From assembly GCA_020747015.1 (NCBI GenBank), contig JAGTJM010000004.1, positions 310,001 through 374,000 on the forward strand: a DNA stretch of 64,000 nucleotides, read 5' to 3'. A program made the position numbers and the translations under genes. The notes beneath the pieces are model-generated. The model made no database searches. It was not told where the DNA came from and saw nothing but the letters and a program-made list of their open reading frames with translations. Each line of letters starts with the position of its first letter. The stretch's first letter is position 1. The DNA comes from Pyrenochaeta sp. MPI-SDFR-AT-0127 (taxonomy: Eukaryota > Ascomycota > Dothideomycetes > Pleosporales > Cucurbitariaceae). This document shows positions 10,969 through 23,140 of this stretch, piece after piece.

Positions 10969-12148
10969 CTACATTCCTTCCATCCAGAAACAGTCGACCC
11001 CATAACCTGTATTCAAAGCTGGGCTATCCAATTTCTTGCCTTCATTCATCCGGCTCGTCGACTTGCGATCTAGATTTTTGGACGTATACCCTTGCCATCG
11101 GGTCATTGCCATCGGGTCATTGAGCTCTTTTTGGAGAGCTCGATGCCTCCTATCAGCGCAATGAGCGGCAGAGTAGCTCTGGACATGTTTCTAAAACACT
11201 ATAGTCAGAAACAATTTATGTATGATAGCAAAATATACCAGCGAGGTGGGTGAATGATGAAATGACTTACGCCGAGCCTTGGTTTGCTGTGTTGACCTGA
11301 TGATGATCTTTTAGCAAAATACCAGCGTGGAGAGATTGGTCTTACTTACGAAGTGGGTTTGAAAAAACTTGCGCGCCAAAATTGCTCGTGGAGTCGTACT
11401 TGATGTCGGAGTCCCATTCCTCGCTTTCATCATACCCGATGTCGGAATTCTCTTCTTCGTTCTCATTATACTCTCGCTTGATCTTGGGAGAACCCACAGT
11501 GTCAGCCCAGTACGGCTTGCGGTATCTTTGTTCCATCGCCTGCTCTTCCTCGCGAATGTTGTCTTGCTCCATCTTGATGTGCATCTTCTCCGTTTCGGCC
11601 TCGCGGTTCGGCTCGAATATTTCGCAAGCATACTTGAAGTAGCCCAACAAGTCCTTGCCCTCCTCATTGTAGACGTAAGTGATGTGTTCTATTACGAGGA
11701 AGAGGAAGTCAACAACGATTTCGACAAGGAAACGACCTAACTGCCGCTCAGCAGTCATGCCTTTCGCGTCCTGGCTGCCAGAGATGTACTTGAAAGGCTC
11801 TCGGTAGTAGATTCGGTGTTTGTACCTGCTCTTGACTGGCTCGACGAAATTACCATTTCCGAAGTAGTAGTGCACGTTAGAACCGTCGGAGCGGGCCCAG
11901 ACAGCTGTAATACCCGTTCTGCAGTAGTTGGTAGCTACAAGTACCATGACTGCTTGGCGAGGTGGCTGGTATTTGTCTACGTAGGTCTTAGGCTGGATGT
12001 CGTACAATCCGAGGTCCTTGAGTGCCATGTAATCAGCCTTGCAGTGTTTCATACCATACGCCTCAAAGTCGGCGAAGACATAGCGCGTCTTGCGAGTTCT
12101 CCCTATGGATGACGATGGAGCACATCTAGACGCTGAAGTGGGAAACAT
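10969..12148 (-). CDS. hypothetical protein with acidic C-terminal region
   Basis: Not recognised. Main exon 12148-11350 starts MFPTSASRCAP and reads as a globular region (YVFADFEAYGMKHCKADYMAL, then VMVLVATNYCRTGITAVWAR). A hydrophobic patch follows (FLVEIVVDFLFLVIEHITYVY), then a charged tail rich in Glu and Tyr (YNENEEENSDIGYDESEEWD). It ends in a strong donor gtaagt. Joining a 26-bp exon (11296-11271) and a last exon (11190-10969) keeps phase and gives 348 residues; both introns have good branch and acceptor sites. The last exon contains a 14-bp tandem repeat at 11094-11121 that changes its frame. An upstream ATG at 12210 fails on phase, so the region before 12148 may be an intron in the 5' UTR. 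Confidence 0.55.
11094..11121. repeat. 14-bp tandem duplication
   Basis: Two exact head-to-tail copies of gccatcgggtcatt (11094-11107 and 11108-11121). It falls in the proposed last exon of the minus-strand hypothetical gene. Fourteen is not a multiple of three, so gain of one copy shifts the downstream frame. Confidence 0.95.
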
Positions 12149-12621
12149 GCTTTCTATTCTGTTAGTATGGCTATGAACAGCTGTAAAAGGGTACCGTAAG
12201 TTCACCTCATGGCGATGTGTCAGCAGGGTGCAGTAGTGCTAGATATGTAGGTAGAGTCGGCTGTTCAGGGTAGGTTGGTCTCTGTAATTAAAGCCCACAG
12301 ATCATGCCAAGCCTCTACTGACAGAAATGATGGGGTCGGAGTCGGTCGCGTGACGGGTTGGTGAGAGTGAAGGTGAAGGTAGAACACTTGTAGACCAAGC
12401 GTGGTCCGTGAGAGGCATCGGCAGTGGAGTAAAGTTGATGTCGACATCTCGAGGCGAACAAATATGAAAGAAAGATATGTAGGTATGACAATTGTATATT
12501 CATGCGTGATGGTCAATCATTGCTGAACAGCCTGTCATGAAGACCTTGTTGTCACCACAGCTGGTAGGTCAATTCTTGAAGTGAGACCATGGCCGTCACG
12601 CTTACCGCTAGCAAAAGCCAG

Positions 12622-13535
12622 CTAACCTTGGAATACAACCTTGCTGACCTTATACTCAACAATGACACCTGCCTGTCCTGGTTCTTTCACAAAGTGTCCA
12701 GCAGCCACATAAGTCCCGTTCTGGAGCTCCTTGTAAGCCGCACTGCCCGTCTCAAACGTAAAAGTCACAAAGGAGTCACCTAGAGGATTAAGAGTCAATT
12801 TGGACCTCATATACACTTCGTGAATAAAACTCCTTACCATAGTCCGTTGTCTTTGCGTCCGAAGAACCTGACAGAATGGCTTTGACGCCCGATGTGAGGG
12901 CTACAGTGCCTTTATAGTACATTGCTAGAATGGTACCGTCGTTGTTTCTAGAAGTACGTTAGGAATAAGAATCGGAACCTCGTTGTTCAAATGTCAATTT
13001 AGTACAATAATCCAGAATACATCATGCAGTCTAAGGCTAGAGAAGGACAGTATAGAAAGGGACGAACGAAAACAGTACTAGCGACAAATATTGTTCTCGA
13101 TGAAAGTGGACGAAAATATTAGACTGAGGAATATGACAAAGGCAAAGGGCAGTCTAGGATCAGCTATCGAGACGTTTCTTACTTTACTTGGCTCCTCACA
13201 TCAAGCCTCATGTTACCACCATCAGCGTCATTGCGGATGTAGTCGTATCCTACACCGTGCCTGTGCAATCGTCAGTCTCCATCATATCGAGTGCTATTTC
13301 TATCTTCGCTCTCTCTTGATAGACTATACACTTGTTTCTAGAATCCACATTTCGCTCAAAAGGGTACTTACAGCTCCCCATCCAACTTGGGCTCAAAGCC
13401 CGGCTCACTCTTCACCGTCCCACTAACCATGGGCACAATAACAAGTTGCGAGCCCGCCTGTCCACCGACTGACATGGGCGCATCGATGTCAACACGAACG
13501 GTGAATGCGGGCTGAAGTGATGGAAATCCTGACAT
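12622..13535 (-). CDS. DUF3237 (UPF0311) family protein
   Basis: Small beta-rich protein of the DUF3237 family, 169 residues, function unknown. Exons are 13535-13372, 13260-13183, 12947-12838 and 12779-12622; all three introns close in phase. The N-terminal segment reads FPSLQPAFTVRVDIDAPMSVG, then QLVIVPMVSGTVKSEPGF, the usual opening of this family. The middle has YDYIRNDADGGNMRLDVRSQ and DGTILAMYYKG, and the end has FETGSAAYKELQNGTYVAAG and VIVEYKVSKVV. The second donor is gtaaga at 13182 rather than the nearby gtaaag, because only that gives the continuous LDVRSQVKNNDG. No signal peptide is seen. A donor-like gttagc overlaps the stop, so a further short exon cannot be excluded. Confidence 0.85.
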
Positions 13536-13987
13536 CTTGAGATTGGTATCGTTGTGCTATTGACTAACGTCGGCGGATCGGACCAGTTGTACGGTTGAGA
13601 TAGAGCCGAGAAGGCAAAAGATAGGAGAGATTTGCAAGGAAGGAAGAACAGTGTAGGTTTGAAATGGAAGTAGAGAATCTTCGTTCTCGGGTGACGTGAG
13701 ATAGAAGTGAGGATCCGACGCAGGATAAGCTAGGAAGATCGCTACATGGGGAAACTACCCCTCAGCCCCACTTTGGCGAGTGTTCCTTCCTCCCGACGCG
13801 ATGACGGCACCCACAAAACGTGGGATGCGGTAGTGGTTCAGACCGTGATTTAATTTTTGATCGGCAGAGCTTAAGCCAGTCCTGCATATACCCAAGAGTG
13901 TACGCTACCATAAGAGATCGTTCCGCTATACTCTAGGTCATGCTCTTCTGTGCCCAACGGTTGGTACAAGATCATAACTACACCAAG
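13536..13987. other. intergenic, promoter of the DUF3237 gene and 3' end of RRN6
   Basis: About 450 bp between the DUF3237 start and the RRN6 stop, both on the minus strand. No open frame of note. Confidence 0.5.
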
Positions 13988-16900
13988 TCAAAATCCGCTG
14001 ACCCTTCCCTTCTTCTTTTTCTTCTTATCTGGCCTTCCACCAAACCGCCCAGGTTCGACCTGGCTCATCGGCACGAGGATATCCAATCCGCCCGGGCCCC
14101 TGAACCCAGTTTCCTGATCAGCCATTGGGCCCCGAGCTTGACTTGAGATCTGGCTGCTATTCCCAATACCGCCCAACATGGGACCCGGGGAGCTTTTCGG
14201 AAACACAACTGGCTGACTAGTTGTTTTCGCTCTCATCAGTTCATCTTCACGCTGCTGTCGCTTTTGCCTTCGTTCTTTCCTCTTCCGCTCCCTTTCCTGC
14301 TGTTCTTGAGTACCTTCGTCGAGAATCTCGGGTCGGAGGGCGCGTTCGGTTGCGTCCCATTCGTACGCGAGTGGATCAGTTCCGGGCTTCCAATGTGCTA
14401 GAAGCTGGTTCACGCTTGGTGGGATGATTGCCGGTGTTAATGAGGAGTCTTTGATTTGAAGATATCTGGCCAAACGAGCCATTGGATCCGCAATTGCTGT
14501 TGAGGCTGCAGTCGGCGGAGGAGGCGATGGAGCTTGGGGCGAAGATGGTACAGAAGATTGCGATGTCGTTGGTAGCTGTTGCGAAGATGGCCACTGGGAC
14601 GTGGTCACTAGTACACCATCTATAGGTTTGGACGGCAAGACTGGGAGTGAGACGTGACCTTTTTGAATCGACACGCGGTGCCATTCAGGTAGGGGCTCGT
14701 GTGACCCGTGATACCATATGCGAGAGCTAGACAGCATGACCTCCGCAGATATCCGTCGCGCAAGGCGTTCTTTGTATTGCCGAAGACGAATGGGTACATT
14801 TGGGGGTAGAGGCGCAATCCAATTCTGCAGTATACTGTCGTACAGATTTGTGATTGAGGGTTCTTCGTCCTCAACTAAGTCGAGGACATGGCCAGATGCA
14901 ATACTATATACCTCAGCAACGCCATGTCGGTCTTTGGAAAGGAAGAGTTCCTGCATTCTTGATGATGCTTCGTCAACATCTGAAACATCAATCTGTAAGC
15001 CGGCAAACTCCATTCTATTCCTAGTTAGCATGCGCACTCATTGAACCTAGCTTAGGTCTGCTTACAAGGTACCAAGCGGGAAACTCGAGGAGACAGAATC
15101 ATCGGCAAGCATCTGCTTCAATTGGGTTGTCACAGCTGTGATATCCACTGACTCGATCGCTCCTTCAACAGAAGCGTCTGTTCTGGTGAGCGCCTCATAC
15201 AGGAGTGTGTAGTCCATGAAACCCTGTAATGATGTCCCATCTTGCCTTGGAAACCACTTTGGCGTTTGTAAAACAGTCTTGGACTTCGGGCTCTCCAAAG
15301 CGCCAAGGCCATTCGGAACAATAAAGTCACCCTCCTCATTGATGAATTCCTTCCTAGAAATATCCCGTCGAGGATTTCTGACAAGGCTCCGCTTGAAGCT
15401 CTCCACAGTATGAACAGTATGTGGTGAAGTATCAGCCTCTAGATCATGGGTATACACGACTGTTTCATGAATACTCAGATCTGAACGGGCAACAAACAAT
15501 CGATAAAACATGACCCCTTGTTCCATGTACGAACGGCCGGGCCCAGGATGGTATGCTTCTTGTCCTGTCTCGCCGAAATGCATAGCTTCCATGTGTATTT
15601 GAGTTTTGATCTCTCCACCAGCTAGAGTCAGGTCCAACACGCCAGGATCAGAACTAAGAATAGGTGCAACAGAACCTAATGGGTTCTTTTTGAAACCGTA
15701 GATCTGGATGAGGTGATTTAGGCGAGAGTGCAATAACACACAGGATTCTGTTCGAATTTCAGTCACTCTTCTGAAACAAATCAACAAAAAATGTTACCTT
15801 CATCCGAAAGCATTTGTACGCAAATTTGAAGCGTAAAGTCATCCGCGCCACGATAATGTCTCCATGACATCATTATGGTGGCTCCAGCTTCGCCGGCTGT
15901 AGCATCTAGAGCTTCACTTGTTGTGGTGACTGCGATGAGAGCAAGGTCGGTGGATGTCAAGACGAAGAAACGACCTCTATCCTTTGGGTGGCGTTTGACA
16001 TCCAGGATCCAGTCAGGGGAACGTTGAGAAATGAGAGAAGGACACGGAAGGTAGATGAATGAATCCCCTTTGATGCCAACAATGCTGAGCTGTCTTCTAT
16101 TACATACTAGCAGCGTGTTAACGTCACCTATCCAGAGTATTCTTGACCAGCCATCTTCTCCAGCTGAATCAAAATCTTCTGAGGGGCTTATTGGTCCTTG
16201 TACGAGGCGTGAGATGGCGTAAGCATCACCCTTGCGCCCATGTTCAATATCCCAAACGCTCCATGTCTGCTTCTGATCGACAAGGCCGATTTGGAATTGA
16301 AAATCGGGATTGAACGTAACGTCAACATGAGGTATACCCCCAGTCTCATCCAGTCCTATGCTTAATATTGGGTGAGCATCGATGACGGACGCAGGAAGGC
16401 TGTAATGTGGCGATGGCTTCGCCGCTTGACGGCGTCGATGGTAGACAGGACGGAGCAGAACCGTCCTCGTAGGAAGCCGCACAGCGAGAAGTGAGCTTCT
16501 GTCTTCCGATTGCGCAAAGACCACTTGCTGTAGCGGCGCTGCCTCTTCGTTCCAATACCCGCAATCTGCATCTTTTAGAGAAGGTCCTTCTACCCAGACA
16601 CTTTTATCCATAGCCCAGCCATGCCTTTCCTTGGTTAAAATTGCAAGTCGGAGGATATTTCCAGCCTCACCAGTCGGCAGCGCAGCTATTCGCCTGGTAT
16701 CCTCATATTTATCTTCTAGGGTGATAGATCCAAACGACAAGAGGCTCCCAATGAGTGGGTCGTACGTCGCTGTCGCTGTCTGTATTGCAGCGGACACGAG
16801 GGCTAGCTCAGGAATAGACTCAGATCCCGCAACGAGTTGGGGGTAGTCATGGACAAGACCTCTGACGTATTTCTGGACACTCGTGCTAGTGGTCGAGCTT

Positions 16901-17091
16901 TCTGGAGCAGGAAACTGCACCGATGCCGGCACTGTCTCTGTCTGCAGCAATGGTGTGTACTTCTGTGGTTGAACCTGCTTTAAATTCCTGGTCGTATACT
17001 GTCTTCCAAAACACCATTCTCCAGTTTTAAGGTCATAGGTCGCTGCACCAGGATGGCCATAGTTCAGGTTTTGGAGTGACCTGTCAGCCAT
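13988..17091 (-). CDS. RRN6: RNA polymerase I initiation factor RRN6-like
   Basis: RRN6-type subunit of the core factor that brings RNA polymerase I to the rDNA promoter in the nucleolus; about 1008 residues. Exons are 17091-15798, roughly 15765-15066, and 15020-13988. The N-terminus (LQNLNYGHPGAATYDLKTGEW) and the beta-propeller-like middle (LALIAVTTTSEAL, SWRHYRGADDFTLQICVQ) match the family. The C-terminal part is low-complexity with Ser/Pro stretches and ends PGRFGGRPDKKKKKKGRVSGF, typical of RRN6. Intron 2 closes in phase (ttgtaagc..gctaactag). Intron 1 is odd: the first acceptor (tttcag) gives a TGA at once, and only an acceptor five bases on (cagaagag) keeps the frame. It is divergent from SPC25. 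Confidence 0.9.
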
Positions 17092-17432
17092 TTGGGTAAA
17101 GAAGTCGGCGGTCCGTAAAAGGCGGTGTACATTGAATCATTCTTTGCACCCTTGAAGTGATAAGGTTATCCTAGAGCAAACGACAGAGCAGTTTTTGTGG
17201 CTCCGAACGCGAAATAGAACGGACATGCACGACAGGGATTAAAAGTTCCGCTGGTGCAAAACGCCGTCTCACGTGCCCGCGCCCCACCAACGCTCCTTGC
17301 GCGCTAGTGGAGTGCCGTTGTTTACCTAGCAACCAACTCAAACATCCTTGCCCAACACATCACACACCACGTCACACGCCTTTCGCACTCGATCAAAACC
17401 AAGAGCATTCAATCGCATACCGAGAGACCATC
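17092..17432. promoter_or_regulatory. shared promoter region of RRN6 and SPC25
   Basis: A 341-bp spacer between two divergent start codons. It holds pyrimidine- and CA-rich stretches just before the SPC25 start. No TATA box is obvious. Confidence 0.5.
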
Positions 17433-18250
17433 ATGACGACGTTTGAACCCTCGCTGAGCACCACCATGCGCGCATCCTCACACGATGTGCCCTCCATGGC
17501 CGACCAACTGCCCACGATCAACTTCGGCTTCGATGACCTGCGCAGTCGCATGAACCAATTCACGGCACGCTTCGACGCATTCATAGAGAATGGAAGACGA
17601 CGGGTGTTGGAAGAGCGCAATCAATTCCGCATGAACGTTGCAGAACTCCATGGTATGTCTTTGACGGTCGCTGTGTTGGTCTGCACAAACGCTAACAACA
17701 CGCAGAGGACCAGCGCATGAAAAAGCGCGACATTGAGATCCTCGAGCTCAAGCAAAGCCAACACAGCCAAACAATCTCTAAAGAATCGCAAGAGACGACT
17801 GAAATGCAGGAAGCCATCTCTACGCTGACCCTTCAGCGCGATGAACGTCTGGCACACCGAGACACATTGCGCTCTCAGATCGCTGAGATCCAGAAGAGTA
17901 TCTCCGCACGCCGCGAGGCCCAGCTCAAACACCGCCGTTATCTCGATGGCCAGTCGCGCTACAACGAACCAGAGTTGGATTTCTGGGAGAGCTACTTGGG
18001 ATTGAGAATCGAGGGGCTCGGCAAGGATGACAGACTGAAGTTTGTGTACACAAATGTCGATGAGAGGGAGTGGGATCGCGAGGCATGGTTTGAGCTTGAT
18101 ACAAGTGAGCGTGACTACAAGGTATTAGAAGTGCGACCGAAGGTCGAGCGGGAAGAAGTGGAGCGGGTCGTCGAGAGATTGAATGAGACGCGTGATTTGG
18201 CGAGCTTCTTAAAGGGCATGCGAGAGTTGTTTGTTGAAGCTTGCAAATAG
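17433..18250 (+). CDS. SPC25: kinetochore protein Spc25
   Basis: Spc25, a subunit of the Ndc80 complex that joins kinetochores to spindle microtubules; 254 residues. Exon 1 is 17433-17652 and exon 2 is 17706-18250. The 53-bp intron (gtatgt..cacgcag) closes in phase to give AELHEDQRMKKRD. Residues 40-160 form a continuous coiled coil. The C-terminal globular head carries the signature YNEPELDFWESYLGLRIEG followed by DRLKFVYTNVD, which identifies the family. The start is the ATG at 17433; an in-frame upstream ATG at 17307 lies in an unusual His/Pro-rich stretch and is less likely. Confidence 0.93.
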
Positions 18251-18251
18251 C

Positions 18252-18265
18252 GGGGGGGGGGGGGG
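18252..18265. repeat. poly-G tract (14 G)
   Basis: A run of 14 consecutive G directly after the SPC25 stop codon, separated from it by one base. It lies in the 3' UTR. The length is approximate, since homopolymers this long are often miscounted. Confidence 0.9.
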
Positions 18266-19574
18266 ATTTTTATAACATTCACCTCTTTGATTATTCAGTA
18301 TTGTTTTCAACATAGCTTAGGCTTAATGGATTACTCTGACATGCGCTTCGCGGTCTTTACTTCTTCAGTCTTGTAGTCCGCCTTGAAAGGAAACACCTAT
18401 TGATGTCCTTCGCGCTACAGGCTCCCTTGACTGACCTTTGCTGGCAATAGTTTATGATAACAGTCGTCGCGATTGTGTGTTTGACACCATATGTTGCAGG
18501 CAGTCAGGGAAGAGAAAGATGAGGAAACCCTGGCTCGTGTAATGCGAGGGGACCAACATCTTTCAGCCATTCAAGGTTTGGGTAATATATCCCGAGGCGA
18601 AAGATATTTTGCTCTACCTTCCATGCCATCGGGATAGTGACGACGAGCGTAGTTGAGCTATCTATATCTAGTTCGCTGCCTTTCCGTTTATCGCCTCTCT
18701 TTTTCTATTCCAGTTTTTGCCGTTGCCTGCTCTGCAATGCTAATAATTATGGAGGGGAAATAAAGTAGATAAGTAATATTGAAGAAGTAATGTGTGTAAT
18801 AGACCTTTAAGGCCACTCTTGGTCTTTGTTCTCGATACACTACTTATAGCAGAACCTATAGCTCAACGCTTTGTTTGCGTTTGTTAGTTGCTTCATAGGT
18901 ACATCAGTTTCTACAATCTTCTACTACTGAAATCTGCCTTACCTTGCTCTTGTTCCCTTGCTATATTACTATCCTCCGTTTACTCGTTCCAAAATACCCA
19001 TTCGTATTGTCCCCTTCATATAGTTTTCTACGACGCAGGCTGTGTAGTTTATCAATCTGCTTTTATACCTTGAAAGCCAATTCTAGCACATGTTATTAAT
19101 ACTTGTTATGTTTCTAGGTTGGACTCTACTCTATCCGAAAGAGGTTGAGAATTGCCGAGTATCACGGTCCGCTCAAATTTCGTTCCTGTTATAAACTACA
19201 CAGTTCTGTCACTCTCTCATCGTAGATAGCATTAGCGAGACATGGAAAAAGGTATTACAAGGAATGAGAATAGCAGGATTTTCTCCAGAACTGATGCTAG
19301 CGTGTCGGTACTTGTACAAGCCAAAATTCAATGCTCTCACGTTAAGCGGAAAAGATTGTCTCAGGTGGTAGCCCTCCTCTTTGCTTGTCTAGCGTTATAT
19401 GCGATGATTCATATCTCTAACAGAGAATTCTACCACTGTATGCGCCCATCTTCTTTTCGTACACGATGGCTATGTGAAGGCAAAGATAAAAGTAGCTCGT
19501 AAAATCTGAAGTTTCTTGATGTTCCTGCGCATACAGTCTCTCGCTCCCCTACCGATATAGTTGTTCCTATATGT
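18266..19574. other. AT-rich intergenic, no gene seen
   Basis: About 1.3 kb, AT-rich, with only short random frames. No tRNA or repeat was recognised. Confidence 0.45.
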
Positions 19575-20242
19575 CTATCTGCACCCTTTAGGCCGGTTTG
19601 ACAGGCACTGCGTTGTGCATCGATTCCCCAGCTGAGTATCTCGTGTGAGACCCGATACATCACCCCAAAAGTCAGTACAAAGGCCGAGTACTGCGTATGC
19701 AGCACTTGCAAGATGGCTTTGAAGAGCACCCGAAATGGGATCAGCCCAACTAATACAACATTGCCCGTAGCCTGGTTTATCATTGCAATATGCTCTTGGT
19801 TCCCATTTCACACCCCACCATGATGTTTCCATCCAGCGTGCTAGCTCATTGCAGACCATGGGATTCGCGCGATAATCATTGGAGCATTGAACTTCGCCGC
19901 GTCCACAACGTTTAGCGACGCGTTTGTTGTCATAGTCATCGAAAATGGAGCGCCGTGAGAAAGGAGTAGAGGGTTCAGCGTTGCCATAGCTATTGTAAAT
20001 CTCTTTAATTAGCATGCAAGACTTTCTCAGACTTTGATATAGCTTACGTACACAGTAATAATGCTGGTGCGATTGTGATTGGCTTCTCCATTGTCTTGGA
20101 CCTCTCTCTCACCGAGGGCGGGAATCTCTTCTTGATATAATACTACCAACTCTTCAAGTGCGTCTGGGGAAGAGTCATCCACAGCTGAGACGATACGGTG
20201 AAGGCCAATAAAGATGAAAATGATCTTCTTCATGAAAAGCAT
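19575..20242 (-). CDS. small secreted cysteine-rich protein
   Basis: Predicted secreted protein of 201 residues. Exon 1 (20242-20052) starts with MLFMKKIIFIFIGLHRIVSA, a clear signal peptide. A donor gtacgt and a 62-bp intron with a TGCTAAT branch site lead in phase to exon 2 (19989-19575). The mature part has CGRGEVQCSNDYRANPMVC, then WWGVKWEPRAYC, GYGQCCISWADPI and a tail LGNRCTTQCLSNRPKGC, giving about ten cysteines. The arrangement (RGEVQCS.., CCISWADPI, CTTQCLSNR..GC) resembles a widespread family of small secreted fungal proteins of unknown function; I think of the family annotated as WD-like domain, but from memory only. It sits in an AT-rich, gene-poor pocket. Confidence 0.75.
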
Positions 20243-20881
20243 GTGAAGTTATACACTGAAGGCAGAGTTTGCTACAGATAGATGATAGCGTTCAAGGTTT
20301 TTCAAACCCTCGAAGTTTGTCTGAATATCTTAGGCGTATCTTTTGACTACAAGAGGTCAGTTTTTATATGTGGCAAGTTTTATTGGGAACTTTTACGATC
20401 AGTCTGCAGTGCTCCCCGAGCATATCCGAATCTCTAGAGGCCGCCAATGCCCACTGTTTCATCAAACTAGGAACAGTGTAGTGAAAAGGTAGTACAGGAA
20501 TGCACAGATAGTTTTACCATGAAACAAGGTTCGAAGAACTTCTACATCCAGCCTTCAGCTGGCTGTTGTACAGTATTTGGAAGCCTAAATTTTCAGCTTT
20601 AATCTATAGGAGCAGTACAATGCTACACAAGTAGGCTAAATTTAAAGACAACTACTAATAGTTTCTTCCCTTCATCTGCGGCTTTCGCTAAGAATACCTA
20701 TTTCTCTACAGCTTGTGCCTATTCATAACAAAATTGTAAGATGGTCTTATTTTGAATCAAGTTCATCTCTACTAATCAGGACTGAAGTTGTTCCACAGCA
20801 GTCTTCTTCAGCCTCTACTAACTACGAGACTTTCTGCACTACGCTTCATTCAGATTAGGCGTCACATGTTTTTCTACGGAA
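20243..20881. other. AT-rich intergenic, no gene seen
   Basis: About 640 bp between the secreted protein's start and the helicase stop. AT-rich, with no open frame of note. Confidence 0.45.
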
Positions 20882-22974
20882 TCACCTCCTTTCGCTCTTG
20901 ATCTTATAGTACTCGGGCGCATAATCCGTAAGCCAATCCATATCTACAGTCGACAAATCCCTGATGTATATCTTGTCCCGGGTAGATAAGATCTCCGTAT
21001 ATATCACCCAATCCGCTTTGCGGTGGAAGAAAACACTGCTGGGGTGTGCCCACAGCGTTGTCTTGCCGTCTACGGTAGTAAAACTACCATCGCTTTTCAT
21101 CCTGGCCGCATGCGCGAAGAAGCCCGTCGTCAGACACCTTCTCACTCGTTCCGCTAGTGGTGTGCCACCAACTCTCATCACATCCGGTGCAGATAGCAGA
21201 CTTTCTTGCATACCAAAACGGTCGAGATATGCGGTAAGTTGTTTGCGGACGCTCACTGCTTTGACCATGGATTTGTGGCTGAGGCAATTTTCTCGACACC
21301 ACTGAATATTCTGCATGCCAGCTTTGATGAACGCTTGATACACGTTGTACAAGGTGAGGTGATCTCCTTCTGCCACGGCAAATCGGCGTCTTGCATTGTC
21401 TAACTGTTTCTTGTTTCCGTCATGCGAGACGAAAGCGTTTCCTTGCAGCGTCATCATGGCGGCGATAGTGAGCATTTCACTCAGACATGCGAACTCGGGG
21501 TTTGCCGCCTGTAGTACCGCTTTTGAAAGCATTGGCTCGAGTGGTAGCTCTGCCATTCGTGTGCCCAACGGTTTTGTGAGTCGTGCGTTGGTATCGAGAG
21601 CGCCGAGCGAGTATAATAAATCAAGGGCCCGCGTTATGAGGGACGAAGGCGGAGGGCTAAGATAATCGAACCGGACCACATTTGTGATACCGAGATTTAA
21701 GAGTTGTAAAAGTACAGGAGCAAGGTTTGAACGCTGTAGCTCAGGAAATGTAGCTTGCTCTAAGCCTTCGAAAGCTGCTTCTGTATACAAGCGAAAGCAT
21801 TTTCCGGGCCTTGTCCGACCTGCTCGACCTGCTCGTTGCGTCGCCGAGGCCTTCGAGACCGGTACAACGTTCAGGTTTTCAATGCCGAGACTTGCGTCGT
21901 AATTGCGAAGTTTGACGTAACCGCTATCCAGGACGTAGACAATGCCGTCGATTGTTACAGACGCTTCCGCGATGTTGGTAGAAAATATGACCTTCCTGGT
22001 GTTTGGGGGCGGCTTCTGGAAGACGAACATTTGTTCTTCCGTCGGTAGGCCTGCATATAACGGCAAAGGCATGAGTCTTACTGTGGTGGAAGACAGATCT
22101 GCAATCCGGTCGCCGAGCAGGTCAATCGCATCGTCGATCTCTTCGCGACCGGTGAGGAACACAAGAATATCCCCTTCTCCTTCACTTTCGTGTATATTCA
22201 TTACTGCATCAATAGCTGCTTCGACGTAATTATTTGTCGGTTCGAGCAAATACTGGATCTCGACTGGATATGTCCTTCCTTCAATGCCAATGATGCGTCC
22301 ATAATCTTCGTTGCTCTTGCCATGTACTTTCTCTGCATCATCAGGAGATAGGAAACCAAGGAATCTTTCGGCCTCCAGCGTTGCGCTCGACACAACAACT
22401 CTCAAATCATCTCTCTTCCTCAACACCTTTTTCAGCAAACTAAGTAAGATGTCTGAACTTAGACTGCGCTCATGTGCTTCATCGACCATAATGACGGAAT
22501 ACCGCTTGAGCAGTGGATCAACGAGCATTTCGCGCAATAAAAGACCATCAGTCACAAACTTTACCTGGGTGTTTGCACTCGTGACATCCTCAAAGCGTAT
22601 TGAGTAGCCAACTTGCTGACCTAAGGGCGTAGATAACTCTTCAGCAACTCTAGCAGCGACGCTGGTTGCCGCTATCCTCCTGGGCTGTGTGACGGCAATC
22701 TGCAGCCCATTGTTACACCACCCTGCCTGGAGAAGAAATTTAGGGATTTGCGTTGTTTTACCTACGAATTTTAGGAAATCAAGGTCAGCCTGATTCTCCC
22801 ATACTAAATGCGCACAACTTCCTTACCGCTACCTGTTTCGCCGACGATAATAGTCACAGGGTGGGCCTCTATTGTGTAGAGTAACTGCTCTCTAATCTGC
22901 GCAATGGGAAGAAGAGCCGGCGGTTTGTATAGGTCAGGTATTATAGTCGACTCTATACCATCTTCATCCGCCAT
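20882..22974 (-). CDS. DHX35: DEAH-box RNA helicase, DHX35 type
   Basis: DEAH/RHA helicase of 675 residues, most like DHX35, a late spliceosome-associated helicase in animals. Exon 1 is 22974-22827, exon 2 is 22761-20882, and the 65-bp intron (gtaagg..attcgtag) falls inside Walker A. Motifs in order: GETGSGKT (45-52), PRRIAAT-type motif Ia, FVTDGLLLREML, DEAH (143-146), SAT (175-177), FLTGREEID, STNIAEASVTIDG and QRAGRAGRTRPGKC. The winged-helix, ratchet and OB-fold regions follow, with DHLTLYNVYQAF and FFAHAARM, ending WLTDYAPEYYKIKSERR. DHX35 is absent from budding yeast, so the best comparison is animal and fungal DHX35. The start MADEDGIEST lacks the long N-terminal extension of other DEAH groups, as expected for this type. 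Confidence 0.92.
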
Positions 22975-23140
22975 ATTCAATTTCTGTTTTCGGGGATAGC
23001 TGGGAAGGCAAGTGGCGTGAGGATGGCAAGTGCATGGACAGTAGATAGATGTGATGGTCAAGTTGTGAAAGACGCTAGGGCATGTTGCGCTAGCCAGGTT
23101 CGGATGCTAGCGTGTTCTGGCTCTCTCAAGCATCTATTGT

